Shown: positions 34,601-44,166 of the stretch, one piece after another | How the letters are laid out: each line of letters opens with the position of its first letter | Position numbering within the stretch: position 1 is the first letter of the stretch | Source of the DNA: Trebouxia sp. TZW2008 | Lineage: Eukaryota; Chlorophyta; Trebouxiophyceae; Trebouxiales; Trebouxiaceae | Direction of reading: 5' to 3' | Assembly: GCA_002118135.1 (NCBI GenBank) | Contig: BDIU01000334.1 | Coordinates: 1 to 64,000 of the forward strand | Length of the DNA stretch: 64,000 nt | Made by a program: the position numbers and the translations under genes | The notes under the pieces: generated by a model | What the model was told of the DNA's origin: nothing | Seen by the model: only the letters and a program-made list of their open reading frames with translations | The model's database searches: none

Positions 34601-35007
34601 ACAAACTGATTTCAGTGAGCAGCACCTGAGTCAAGCTGTTATTGTTTTGTGAAATAACTGTGACCTGGTCAGCGTGTCGGCTCAAATCAAGCATGCTGAC
34701 GTGATAAGCCTACAGGGCTTTCCTACACCTTGCCCTGCCCGGCCCCTGATCTGCATGATAGCTCTGCCTTGCTCAACACGATCTGAGCCTGAATGTAGTT
34801 GTTGGTTCAGCTGCAGAGGAGGACAGCAGAATAGCTGCGATGACTGAAGCAGCGCCAGCAAAGACAAAAAGTCTAAAGAGAGGTCACAGCAGGTCTCAAA
34901 GCAGGTCATCTCCCTTTGACTGGAGGTCAGGGGAGCTGGATGCAGTGGCAACTCCATCAGGCGCGCACAGAACAAAGTCCAATGACAATGGAGCCGCAGC
35001 AGCCTGA
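25652..35007 (+). CDS. Double class-3 lipase protein CD
   Basis: Paralogue of AB, about 1,000 residues. N-terminal unit: 25652-25793 (MDLGQDHGQLQ, SPVLSKLQDAFAYIRS), an exon near 25850-25972 (MFYGWDAANSRLVLSC), 26450-26627, 27143-27308 (SCVAFCGAGSV, VRCISFGAPAVGNADF), 28310-28554 (SYRVMFRRDPVP, HVHGAVYISGD) and 29296-29463. Its nucleophile position is also Cys (27181-27183) and the G-x-S-x-G frame is lost. Linker: 30027-30860 (GAGSLVADTFSVSKTAM). C-terminal unit: 31323-31585, 31929-32076 (IFAFRGTASKQDG), 32516-32662 (VICCGHSLGGALATL; Ser codon 32635-32637), 33093-33264 (VHGFDPVPSLP), 34010-34269 (YKHVPGVIHI) and terminal exon 34817-35007 (Ser/Arg-rich). Four exons have exactly the AB lengths (166, 148, 147, 172 nt). 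The exon at 31323 is uninterrupted where AB has an intron. No signal peptide is clear. Phase between the first two exons is unresolved. Confidence 0.75.
26306..26516 (+). repeat. Two copies of the CD helix exon acceptor and 5' part
   Basis: The block (tgttt/tgttg)cagat-at-gacttca, then gtgggcgccatgcta and ggccaag-t-gccagtcc, occurs at about 26311 and 26446, 135 bp apart. The second opens the real exon. Confidence 0.8.
27241..27770 (+). repeat. Five 113-bp units from the CD Cys exon, 226-bp higher order
   Basis: The block gcagatgtg-gctg starts at 27241, 27354, 27467, 27580 and 27693, exactly 113 bp apart each time. Units 1 and 3 are almost identical, carry the exon reading and end in GTAAGT. 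Units 2 and 4 are almost identical to each other, are frame-damaged and have AAGTGG instead of a donor. So the last step was a 226-bp duplication of a two-unit block. Confidence 0.92.
28157..28740 (+). repeat. Partial copies flanking the CD DPVP exon
   Basis: A 5' partial copy (acagatggctggtgggcatc onwards, about 85 bp) lies at 28154-28240 before the real exon at 28310. A 3' partial copy (about 28600-28745) repeats the coding bases for GQIAP-SDMADHAFTGYS and ends close to a GG-T donor-like site. Confidence 0.8.
29110..29815 (+). repeat. Copies flanking the CD linker-start exon
   Basis: A 5' copy at 29121-29225 repeats the acceptor and first 90 bases of the exon at 29296. 3' copies at about 29530-29605 and 29725-29812 repeat the SLSDAAESIDGQDEEP-coding end; the last ends ccgtacaggtgcc like the real donor. 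Confidence 0.8.
29880..29945 (+). repeat. (TGCTG)n pentamer microsatellite
   Basis: About thirteen uninterrupted tgctg units in the intron before the linker exon at 30027. The same pentamer is found in an AB intron at 20901. Confidence 0.95.
32383..32600 (+). repeat. Two copies of the CD GHSLGG exon acceptor and 5' part
   Basis: gcaggcttcatgcagcagtt and about 65 more bases occur at 32382 and 32513, about 131 bp apart. The first diverges after coding GFMQQFAAVCNPNRAETNMA; the second is the real exon. Confidence 0.88.
33738..34150 (+). repeat. Three tandem copies of the CD catalytic-His exon 5' part
   Basis: Units begin at 33738, 33874 and 34012 (period 136 and 138). The second and third are nearly identical over their first 80 bases and both have cag|GTACAAGCATG acceptors. 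Only the third extends into the full exon. Copies 1 and 2 share a gtaggtaatgaatgcaagtt border. Confidence 0.9.
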
Positions 35008-35494
35008 AACACACACTGTGTATGCATGATATGCTACATTATGTGTTTAGTATATATTCAACAAGCAACCAATCTCGGGCTGGTCCCCGTTATGTTGGAA
35101 TAATGAGTTGCAGGCTTGATATGATCAAGAGTTGATGTCATTGGCAAGAAGTGTAGCGGCAGCATTTGAAGCAGCAGCAGTTGATCTTGCGGCAATGTTT
35201 GTGTACCATATTTAGTGTTTTGTACATATAGATTGTCTATACAGTCGGACTGCTTGTCATGCTTGCAGACTCTAGTGGAGTCACAATGAATTGATGCATG
35301 AGATTAGAGACTTTGCTTGCATAGAAACGATGTTGTTCAATAGAATTGTTTGGAAGTATTTGCTCACCATATGCATTTGATCAGTTTGATAAGCTATAGC
35401 TCAGACTTCAAGGCTTTTACCAACTAACAGTATACTATTGAGTGGGCATATATAGTTTCTGGTGACTAGTATGCGTAATGTGTATATCATGTGG

Positions 35495-35525
<31 letters not shown>

Positions 35526-35564
35526 TAATTTTACATGCTTCAGCTAGACAACAAGTCTAATCGC
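35008..35564. other. Intergenic region before the assembly gap
   Basis: A/T-richer than its surroundings. It contains the CD 3' UTR and a GA dinucleotide run at 35499-35525. No exon is recognised. Confidence 0.5.
35499..35525. repeat. (GA)n microsatellite
   Basis: About thirteen GA units directly before the unresolved bases, a likely cause of the assembly break. Confidence 0.95.
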
Positions 35565-35641
35565 NNNNNNNNNNNNNNNNNNNNNNNNNNNNNNNNNNNN
35601 NNNNNNNNNNNNNNNNNNNNNNNNNNNNNNNNNNNNNNNNN
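35565..35641. other. Assembly gap (77 N)
   Basis: Run of N. Any open frame drawn through it is not meaningful. Confidence 1.
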
Positions 35642-35870
35642 GCAACGTCGCTTGGGGCCTCTGGCAAGATGGTAACCCCAGCCTGCTGCAGTACCATCGT
35701 GGGGCCTACAGCCACTGATTTGCGGATGGGCTTTGGCCTGCCTGCCATGCCAAAACCTGCTGGCCTGCGCGCTGGAGCAGGAGTCTGGGCAGGTGACGTC
35801 TGCTGTATGCCGCAGCTGCTCATGAAGACGACCATGAGCCATTCACACCATAGTGTCGTTTCAAATTCGA
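35642..35870 (-). CDS. Possible exon of an unknown gene cut by the gap
   Basis: The minus strand is open with a Pro-rich stretch (TSPAQTPAPARRPAGFGMAG) followed by RPKPIRKSVAVGPTMVLQQA, and continues into the gap. The composition is protein-like, but I see no family match. It could be the first exon of a gene divergent from the SET gene, the remainder being hidden by or lost in the gap. A start at the Met near 35825 is possible. Confidence 0.3.
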
Positions 35871-36136
35871 TACGGTCAGGCACTGGTGACAGGTGCAAAT
35901 GCTTGCTATCCTGGGGCAGTACTAATCCATGTTTCTTCCAGCCGCAAATGTCGATGCTTTTCCTGATTTGGCTGTGCGTTGCCTTCTGCTGAGTGGGGCT
36001 GCGTCGCCCTCTAGGACACTGTGCCAGGTGCTGACATGCTGCCCTCAAAGGTGTGAAGCCCAGCCCTTTTTCGGCACAAAAGCGCGTGCAGGCTGTCGCC
36101 AGCTGACCTCTTGCTAGCGGAACGGCTGAAGGTCAC

Positions 36137-39040
36137 ATGCAGCACTCCCTACGGACGAGCGCTATAGGAGACGCGTCACGTTCCCTGAGCAAATTGAAGA
36201 GTCAGAATGTGACCTTAACCAAGGTCAGCATTCTACTTAACTTTCAAAACGACCTCGAGGATATACTGAACAATGAAACTTCGACCATATTTCTCTTGTG
36301 CTGCAGCTTCCTGGTGCTGGAAGAGCCTTCTTGGCAAGGAAGGCGTTCAACAAGGGTGCAGTGGTGCACACTGAGCAGCCAATGGTTTGCGTCCCTTTCA
36401 AAGAACCTAGCAGCGGCGTAAGTATTGTTGAGAGGCCAACAGCTTAAGCTGAATTCCCTGGACATTGTCAATTTTGACCAATCAAACTGATTCTGTCACT
36501 GGCCTGATTAATGCCACTTTCAATCAATCAATCAAAAAGTGGGTCAGTTGTTGGCCTCCTGAGCGATGTCACTGTCACTTTCAATCAATCAAAGTTATTC
36601 TGTCGTTGGCCTCACAGGTTTGCCAGCATTGTCTAAGGGTAGTGAAGAAGAAAGAAGATCGTTTGGCTAATGGCTTCTGTGGCCATGATTGTCACAGCCA
36701 AGCACTGCAGCAGTACCTGCTTGTGGAGCAGTTGCTGGACCTGAAACAGTACAAGCAGCACTGCAGAAAACATGCTGATGCCTGTTGGCTGATCATACGT
36801 GCTGCATGCCAGCACCTGCAACAGTCAGCATTATCACCCACCACATCCAGAACTCAAGCCAAAGCAAGATCTCAAGCCAATGCAAGATCTCAAGCCAAGT
36901 CAAGATCTGCATACAAGGCTGAGACCATTTATCAAGGCAACATGACAAAGGTGCAGATCCTCGCAGCATTGCTCATGGACAGCAGCAGCAAGCTCATGCC
37001 TTGTCATGAGGCCGTAGTGTTTGTGGGAGATTCTAGGGCATGGGGCAGCACTGTTGATGAGTTCAGGCGCTGTAGTGTGCATGTTGCATGGCATGTTGCT
37101 TGGCATGTTGCTTGGCATGTTGCTTGTTTGCACAGGCATTGTTTGAAACACAGCACAACTTGCCTATATGGACATAGCTTGCTTGTGTGTGCAACTTGAG
37201 TGGGCCTCGTTTTCTGTTGTTGAGCTGTCATATGAATGAGGAGTCTATACTCACACACTGTTATGCTGCATACAGGCAGACAGATGTCTGCAGGTTGATC
37301 ATTGAAGCAGGACTGATGTACACTGTGCACCAATGCACAAAACCTCCATATGCAGTACAGAGCATACAGGCATGCACACACATTGCATTGCTGCGCACAG
37401 GACTACAAGTCACTGCAGCTGAAGGCACCTGGTGCTGCAGATCCCTACCCCCCCTCACCCCACTGGGCAAAAGCATACAGCCTGTTGCAGCAAGCAATGG
37501 ATCCTCTTGCAAAGTCATTACAAGGCAGGTGCAATGGTGCATCAACAGGTTGGCAAGACAGACTAGAAGCAGCTGCAGCTGACCTGGATCTCAAGTGGTT
37601 CTCTGAGCTTGCATCTCGCCTTGAGATCAACTGCTTCAGGTGAACTTGAGATGTACTACAGTAAACTCTCTTTGTAACAACTGCTTTGCTTACCAAAAAA
37701 ATTGTCCTTACATCAAATTGTCCTTACTCAAAGGGACCACTGCAGCCAGAATGCAGTGACTGGTTATCAATGGCGCTGTCTTTACATTGAGATTGTCCTT
37801 ACATCGAGTTTCCTTATAACGAGAGTGTACTGTAATACTGGCTTTGGTTGAGGCAGCTGCTTGAGACCAAACCTGTTGCCACTGCAGCAATCCTGCCTCT
37901 TGCATGCAGTCAGGCATCAACATCAGTCAGTGCATGTTGGCTCCAGTTTAGAGGGCTGCTTGGCATCAAGCCTGCTTCACTTGCAGCAATGCTGTCTCTT
38001 GCATGCATGCAGGCATCAACATCAGTTCGTGCAGCGTATTGGAGATGAAGTGCGTTTGCCATGCACAGCACGTACAGCACAAACCCTTCAGCTGCATATT
38101 GTCATGTCCAGCACTCACAGCACAGTTTCTTTTGTCACATCCCAATCACTTAAGCTGCAGCCCAAGTCTTGCAATGATGTAGCACACTGCTCTGCAATCA
38201 GTTGAGCTATAGTGACATTTTGTGTTTTCACCTTCAGCAATGCCATGTGGCGCAAGTTGCAGACATGTTGATTGCTGTGACTGCTGCCTTACAGGGTGTT
38301 TGGACCCAGCCCAGGATGGCTACCTGTGCTGTCAGAGACAGGTCAAGCTATCTACCTTCTTGCTTCCATGTTCAACCACTCCTGTGATGCCAACCTAGAG
38401 TACAGCTTCCCTTACCAAGACAGTGAGCTGCCAATATTTGCATCATCTGTCAAGCCAAGCCAATCATAGACTGTATTGCTCTAGCAAGCATTCTACATGT
38501 ACTAATCATGCGCTTGCAGCTGTTTGCAAAGGTTGCCGGCTGTCCTTTTGTCTCTAGCCTTGCAATCAGACTTTCTGTGTTGGTTGTCTGAAGCATCTTG
38601 AACGGGCAGCAAAGACGGGTGTTGGCTGAATGCTGTTGCCTTCTGTAATTGTGCTATCGTCACACCTGCCTATAGCAGAGACTTAAGCTGCTATTTGTTG
38701 TGGCTTGTCAGGTCTTGTGCTGTTTTCAACCTTACCTCATGCAGAAAACTGAGCTGACTGTGGCTGTAGAGTTGCTTGACATTGTTTTTGGTAAGAGTTC
38801 ACATCATGTTGTTAGCAACTTGACGAGCATTAGAGTTGCAACAGAGCATGTACAGCTAATTGTGGTTCTCACGTGTTTGCAGGCACAATCCAGTTCGTGG
38901 CAAAGCGAGATATCAAGCAATCAGAGCAGCTCTGCATTTCGTATGTCAACTCAAAAGCGGATGTGGGGGTGAGGCAGATGCAGCTGGAGACAGGCTATGG
39001 TTTCCGGTGTCAATGTCCACTTTGCACAGACAACACATAG
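36137..39040 (+). CDS. SET-domain protein with MYND-like zinc motif (SMYD-type)
   Basis: Exons in phase: 36137-36223 (MQHSLRTSAIGDASRS), 36307-36417 (LPGAGRAFLARKAF, split SET start), 36618 onward (VCQHCLRVVKKKED and GFCGHDCHSQAL, a partial MYND-like Cys set), about 37404-37640 (WAKAYSLLQQAMDPLAKSLQ to SRLEINCFR), 38295-about 38411 (GWLPVLSETG, then SMFNHSCDANLEYSF), 38750-38791 and about 38883-39040 (FVAKRDIKQSEQLCISYVN, then GFRCQCPLC). NHSCDAN and ISYVN are the cofactor-binding and catalytic SET motifs; CxCxxC is the post-SET zinc site. SET proteins transfer methyl groups to lysines, and SMYD types act on histones and cytosolic proteins. The exon from 36618 may run on with a Gln/Arg/Ser repeat (AKARSQANARSQAKSRS); its 3' border is not fixed. 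Confidence 0.75.
37850..38040 (+). repeat. About 100-bp tandem duplication in a SET-gene intron
   Basis: Two units starting near 37850 and 37951 share gctgcttg-g-c-aa-cctg, gcagcaat-ctg-ctcttgcat and caggcatcaacatcag. Both are open in one frame, but their role as exons is unproved. Confidence 0.7.
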
Positions 39041-39105
39041 ACATTGCGTCTCTCCCTTGACAAGGTGAGTTGTGCCAGAAGACATGACACAGGACCATCA
39101 TTTGC

Positions 39106-39110
39106 TGTAA
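39106..39110 (+). terminator. TGTAA polyadenylation-type signal
   Basis: TGTAA is the usual green-algal polyadenylation motif. Here it lies 66 bases after the SET-gene stop and is followed by AATAAA. Confidence 0.45.
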
Positions 39111-39337
39111 AATAAAGGGAATGGATTGGTTAGTTGATTGATTCAAGCAACATCAGGACTAGCAGCTGTGCTGTACAAACTCGCAATAATAAAAGACCTG
39201 GACTTATAGCAAGTGATTCATTCAACACTGAAACTATTGCAATTGCTCATGATGTCGTCACAGACAAGCAGCAAAGCGCTGCCTTGTTTGATCAAGAGTG
39301 TAACATGGCCCCATTCGTCTAGCTGAACCTAAGAAAG

Positions 39338-40423
39338 TTATGGTGAAACGGCACCATGTGCAGTGTCCTCAGGGTGCATGTGCCAATGATGCGAGGCTAA
39401 ACCATGATGTGGACAAGACTGCTGCTGTCTGCAGCGGTGCTGACTGAAACCCTCAGTATCACAATACCCAGCAGTCAAGCTAACATTACTTTTCAGCTGC
39501 AGCAGCATTGCATTGTGTGCCAACGACAGATAAGCCAGGTGCAGAATCTGTAGGTTCTGTGGGGCATGATCAAAGGTGACGTCACGCCCTAGGCAGAGTG
39601 CTGTCACATGTTCCATGTGCTGCGATGCTAGCTTGCAAGGGTTGATGCCAGAATCGACTTTCAGGGAAGCCACATTGGGGAGGTCTGTCAGAACACCCAT
39701 GATAGCAGGGGGCTGGATGGACAAGCAGTCTGCGTGAAGCTGCAGATTGCGCAAATTGTTCAGCGAGCGCAGGGTCTTCTGTAGATGCTGGATTGCAGCA
39801 CCGTTCACCACATCTGGAGACCTTGCATTTGGCAGTGTCAGCTCTAGTCTTGACAGGTGGCTGAAAGGGAATGCTTCTTGAACTACGCTGCTGAAGTTGC
39901 CACTGACTGAAAGGCCAGAGATTGAGGGCAGAAGCCTGATGAATGCTGCGCTAAGGTCAGATGACTGTGGCGGTGGATGCTTGTACGTCACTGACATCTC
40001 CAGCTGAAGCTTTGCATGCGTTTTGGGTGCGTCAACCAGGTTCCCCAGGGTGAGTAAATGCTGAAGCTCTGCAAGGCGGTTGTTGCGCAGCCACTGTTCA
40101 TCACCCAGTTGAGCAGGTCCATGTGACTCGAAATGGCAACGCAGGCTGACCACATCGCAGTGAGGGCTGTTGAGCAGCTGCAGGCATTTCTGCACTCCGG
40201 AGTATGGCTCCTGAACTTGAATTGAGAGTTTGGGAAACATTGTTTTCAGCTTTTTTGCCTTTCCTTCCCAGTCACCAGAGGGAGACAAGCACACTGTGTG
40301 AGTGAGGTCCTGGCTGGTCAGGTGGCTGCGCCAGCATCTACATGTGAGTCGAAAAGCTGCCTGTGCTGTGACTGGTAGTTTTTGGATGACTGTGACTAGA
40401 ACAAGCTCAGGTAGCTGCATCAC
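39338..40423 (-). CDS. F-box protein with leucine-rich C-terminal region
   Basis: A single uninterrupted frame of 361 residues, unusual among its intron-rich neighbours. The N-terminus LPELVLVTVIQKLP followed by AAFRLTCRCWRSHL is a typical F-box, which docks the protein to SKP1 in SCF ubiquitin ligases. The rest has irregular leucine-rich segments (LSRLELTLPNA, LNNLRNLQLHADCL, LPNVASLKVDSGIN, LQILHLAYLSL) likely to bind the substrate. The last 40 residues are His/Gln-rich and less LRR-like. The start at 40423 (MMQLPELV) directly precedes the F-box, so no upstream exon is needed. The gene is convergent with the SET gene. The lack of introns could mean a retrocopy, though no poly-A tail is visible. 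Confidence 0.75.
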   Translation of the reverse strand: MMQLPELVLVTVIQKLPVTAQAAFRLTCRCWRSHLTSQDLTHTVCLSPSGDWEGKAKKLKTMFPKLSIQVQEPYSGVQKCLQLLNSPHCDVVSLRCHFESHGPAQLGDEQWLRNNRLAELQHLLTLGNLVDAPKTHAKLQLEMSVTYKHPPPQSSDLSAAFIRLLPSISGLSVSGNFSSVVQEAFPFSHLSRLELTLPNARSPDVVNGAAIQHLQKTLRSLNNLRNLQLHADCLSIQPPAIMGVLTDLPNVASLKVDSGINPCKLASQHMEHVTALCLGRDVTFDHAPQNLQILHLAYLSLAHNAMLLQLKSNVSLTAGYCDTEGFSQHRCRQQQSCPHHGLASHHWHMHPEDTAHGAVSP

Positions 40424-41125
40424 ACAAAAGATGTCAGGTCTGATGCTCAGGAATGCTACATGTCATGTGTGAGTCGCAGTTCATGTCAGCTTACGGTTGT
40501 GTACGATTCCGCAACAATCTCGTCCGTTGTCGCCGCGTCTACGACGCCTCGTTTAAAGCAGTGCATATCGAAACTGCACTGCTCGCTGGGTCCGGACCTG
40601 CTCTCGCACAATTGCACGCCTTCATTCCTTGGCATTTTCTTTTCCTTAATGCTTGAAAATGCTTGAAAAGCCGGATCGCTCGCCTGAGGCGCGCATATAT
40701 GGCTGAACTAGTCGCCTCGTTCAAGCGTCAACTGTCCCAGCCTTCGGCAGTTCGACCGACATCAACGCTACACGTTGGCAAGACTCGCCCAAGCAGCACC
40801 AGGCTCATCAAGCGTATCAGAGCTAGGCGCAGCGTGTTACCTAGCACAAAACACCGTGCAAAAGCTCGCACTTGGGCAGCTGGATTCTGAACAGACTGCA
40901 GTGGTCATTATCAGTCATCAGCCTTTAGTAAAAGTTGTATATCCTGGCGCAGCGCGTTCATCGGAACGCTCGCCGTCACCATCTCCACTGCATTGCACCA
41001 GATTTGAGGAGTTGTTCACGCTTCGCCGCTGCGCACTGACTTGTTTTGGCATCAAAGTCGTGCCTCGAACTTGCCTGGCGACCTCACCGCGTGTTTGACT
41101 GCGGGACTAAGACTTGATCACAACC
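40424..41125. promoter_or_regulatory. Divergent promoter region
   Basis: About 700 bp between the F-box gene (-) and the plastid-type protein gene (+). No exon is recognised on either strand; the call rests on orientation. Confidence 0.35.
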
Positions 41126-42092
41126 ATGGTCGTTGCAATGCAGGTCCGCTTATTGGGCATAGAGCTGCAAGGGTTGCACTTGCTGTCGATCATGCATTGC
41201 TCGTACCATCACTTACATTGCCAAGTCCTCAATCGGTGGCGTGCAGGTCATATCTGGCAGCACTTGCCGAAGTTGCGTCTGTGGTCACAGCCCTTATCGC
41301 AGCACCCAGAGACCCCAACGGCCTCGCAGGTCTGTCCGCGTACACGCTGAAGAGAGCTCGCAAACGCAGAACAAGTCAGCATACAAGCCTGACAGCCAAG
41401 GCGGTGACCCGCCAGGTCCGACTCAGCCAGACAAGCCAAAAGAGGCGAAACCTAGCGGCAGGCTAAGCTTTTCTCCTAACACCAGATCTGTGAGCAAATT
41501 TGCAAGCACAATACAGTTGCATGGAAAGCTACATTGCGCTGCATCTCTGTGCTGTGGATAGCTTGCAAGAAATTTCAAGTTTTGGCCTCTCTCTGCAGGG
41601 TATAGGTTATACAGACGATGACACTGCTGGACAGACAAATATCTTTGCTGTTGAGGTAAGCAGTAGGCATAGCTTGTTTCAGAGCAGCTGCTGTGTGACT
41701 GCTGACTGACAACTGAGAATGCATGTCATTGCAGCCCAGCCAATACGTGGCAGGCGGAGGTTCAGTACGGGATGTAGGACCTGACCCCAAAGCAAACATA
41801 GCTATAGTCACCGCTGCATCGCTTGCCATCGCTGGCATTGCCTCAGGTCTCATCACCAATTTTCAGAGCAAGCCAAGAGGTGAGACATTTGTTCTGCTGC
41901 AGCATTCACTGTGCATCCTCATTTGAAGCAACTTACATAGATGCTGAATGCTGAAACATATGCCTGATACTTGCCACATTTGGTTTTGCAGCACCTATCG
42001 AGGATGAGCCTGGGCAGTATCTGACTCTGTCCCAGTACAAGGACAAGTTTGCAGCTAGCGAGGGAGTTGCACAGGCTCCTTCTGTGAACTAG
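41126..42092 (+). CDS. Plastid-type single-membrane-span protein, family unknown
   Basis: Five exons join in phase: 41126-41143 (MVVAMQ), 41247-41489, 41599-41655 (GIGYTDDDTAGQTNIFAVE), 41735-41879 and 41992-42092, giving about 187 residues. The first 40 residues are rich in Ser, Arg and Cys and end VRVHA|EES, which looks like a chloroplast transit peptide and cleavage site. A Pro/Lys-rich stretch (PPGPTQPDKPKEAKPSG) follows. The exon at 41735 has YVAGGGSVRDVGPDPKANI and then one hydrophobic helix (AIVTAASLAIAGIASGLIT). The tail is APIEDEPGQYLTLSQYKDKF to a stop at 42090-42092. The layout suggests a thylakoid or envelope protein with one span. I do not recognise a named family. Donors are gtccgc, gtgagc, gtaagc and gtgaga. 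Confidence 0.65.
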
Positions 42093-42813
42093 TTGCAAGT
42101 CACATAGTGCCAGGTATTGTCACATACCTGCCATGGGAATATCACCATGATTTTGAGGAGGCACAAGAACTCCTTGAGAGCAAAAGTTGCTCAAAGGTGT
42201 CAAACCCCTGTTTCATCATCAGGGTATGGGATGTAAGCAATGTGTCAGCACATCTAGTGATTTATGTGCCAAGCACTTTCTCCATCAGCCTTACATGGCA
42301 AATGCATGAGGCAAAGCTGTTTACAGAAGTGTCGAAGTGCATCTGACGACTGTGTCTGGTTTGAGCTGCTTGAGATCAGTGCAGTAGCAAATGTCTGCCC
42401 AACTTGTGCTGTTATGACTGCAAGAGACACTGACAGTCTGTACGTGACTGTGGAAAACTGTAATCAAATCCCAAGCTAAACACTACATACAGAATTCGGA
42501 CACTGACCCATGTAAGCTGAACAGAAGTCAACGCCATTGCATAGCGTCTGTAAAGCATCAAGCAAATATGTATGTGGCTGCTGTCACAACCAGGTCTGCA
42601 AGGCTGGAAGTTGAAGGCTGTTTGGATCAGTCTCCCCAACATGTCGTTGTGCAGAAGCATTTTTGCATCAAGCCTTTGACAGACGCCCTTTTCAGCTGCT
42701 GCTTCAGGTCTGTTGCAGCAAATTGAGTGACAGCAAAAATGGCATGAAGTAAACATTCACTTCACACTTAGACATGAACATCAGCAACAGCCAGGCCCAC
42801 AAATGAGTCTGAG
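42093..42813. other. Convergent intergenic region
   Basis: Lies between the stops of the plastid-type gene and the thymidine kinase gene. Only short, unsupported open frames are visible. Confidence 0.5.
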
Positions 42814-44166
42814 TCACCGTAAGCTAAGGGCTTGCAATGATTTGCGGCGTTCATCTGCATGTGCTGCTGTTGTAAGTGATGGTTGACTCAATGCTTCCAA
42901 AGACTCCCTGCGATTTGGCTGACTGTTTTCCTGTGCCAGCCTGCTGCTTTTCCTCTGAGGTTGCCTGCATACAATTAACAAAGTCAGTGAGCTGCGCTTG
43001 AATTGCTGATAACAGACTGATCAGCTGTGTTCTGCTCAACACGGTCATTCACAGTTGGCCAAAAGTCTAACAATTGCATGGCAAGCCTTAGCATGGTAGA
43101 GCCACAGCAAAGACAAGTGTACGTGCTGATCAGAAGCTTCACAGACTATGTGCAAACAAGCTTACCGCTTTGATGCTGTATTACTGCTGGTTGCGCTGTT
43201 GGAGCTGGAAGTTTCCGCACATGAGTTTCTAAAGCAATTGCGGCACAGAGCAGTGTACTTGTCAGCACCACCCACAACCTGCAGTGCGCAACAAGCCAAT
43301 TCACGCTGTCGCCTGTATCCTGTGTAGGTTGGTGGACCACATGAATGAGCTTTCCAGGGTTGTGGAGCATATGCATCGGCTCAGGCCTGAATTATGTCGT
43401 CAGATGCTCTCACGCACAAGTGATTGTTCGGTGTCAAAGAGCCCCTTAGGGCATGCTTCACCGCCGATGCCAGTCGCTGTCCACAATGTGTAATGATGAT
43501 CAATGGCACACAAGACTGTGACCAATGTGACCGAGCCAGTGGCAGCTTCCCATGATCAAGTCAGCTTGCTGCATGCAGTCCCCCACCTGCAGCTCAGTTT
43601 CTGAGCTGAGTCTTTTGGTGTAAGATGCATCCTTATGACACTGTGTGCAGACCGCTGTCAACTTGATGACATGCTCTGCGAGTGGTATCAGCTCCAGCAC
43701 ATTCATGAAGGGCTTGCGCTGGAACGTGGCATCCAGCGCTGACACCAAAACATGCTTGCCATTGTTCGCCCACTGCTCAGCTCTTTTCACAAGGTCTACA
43801 TTGCATTTACAGCTTTAGTTTGTAGCACTGTCCCAGGCTTGTGTGCAACTTCACGATTTCTTTAACCAACATTACCTGGAAAGAATTGTCCTTTCATCTA
43901 TGGCGATCACATCATAGTGCCATGCTGCATTTTCAATTTCGGCAAGCAGCTCTGCAGACTTTGCAGTCATGTTCACTTTGTCATGTGTGGACAGCGCTGA
44001 GTCCTGGCCGTATCTGATGTCGCCCTTGTACTTGATCAGAATGCACTTCTTGGACGCAGCTAGATTGCGACGAACACGTCTCAGCAGCTCTGTTGTTTTC
44101 CCCTGAGAACATGGGACCTATGATCACGTCTATGCTGCCGTCTGCTGGCCTCGCAGAGCCTTTCAT
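42814..44166 (-). CDS. TK1: Thymidine kinase (TK1-type), with two apparent +1 shifts
   Basis: Exons 44166-43876, 43795-43587, 43278-43166 and 42964-42814. The enzyme phosphorylates thymidine to dTMP in nucleotide salvage. It shows GSIDVIIGPMFSG (start of the P-loop), KTTELLRRVRRNLAASKKC, ILIKYKGDIRYG, HYDVIAIDE (Mg-binding Asp), VLVSALDATFQRKPFMNVLE, LIPLAEHVIKLTAVC and the zinc-lasso parts CTQC and GGADKYTALCRNC. The reading jumps frame twice in exon 1: a G run of four where three are expected (SG|KTT, 44099-44102), and GAAAGG where GAAGG is expected (IDE|GQFFP, 43885-43890). Both are one extra base in a homopolymer, so sequencing error is at least as likely as a pseudogene. The phase-consistent tail is Ser/Arg/Gln-rich. 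Met codons further upstream are possible starts. Confidence 0.75.

Noticed and set aside
42107..42479. Overlapping plus-strand open frames after the plastid-type gene
   Set aside because: They follow a well-supported stop codon and lack acceptors or conserved motifs.
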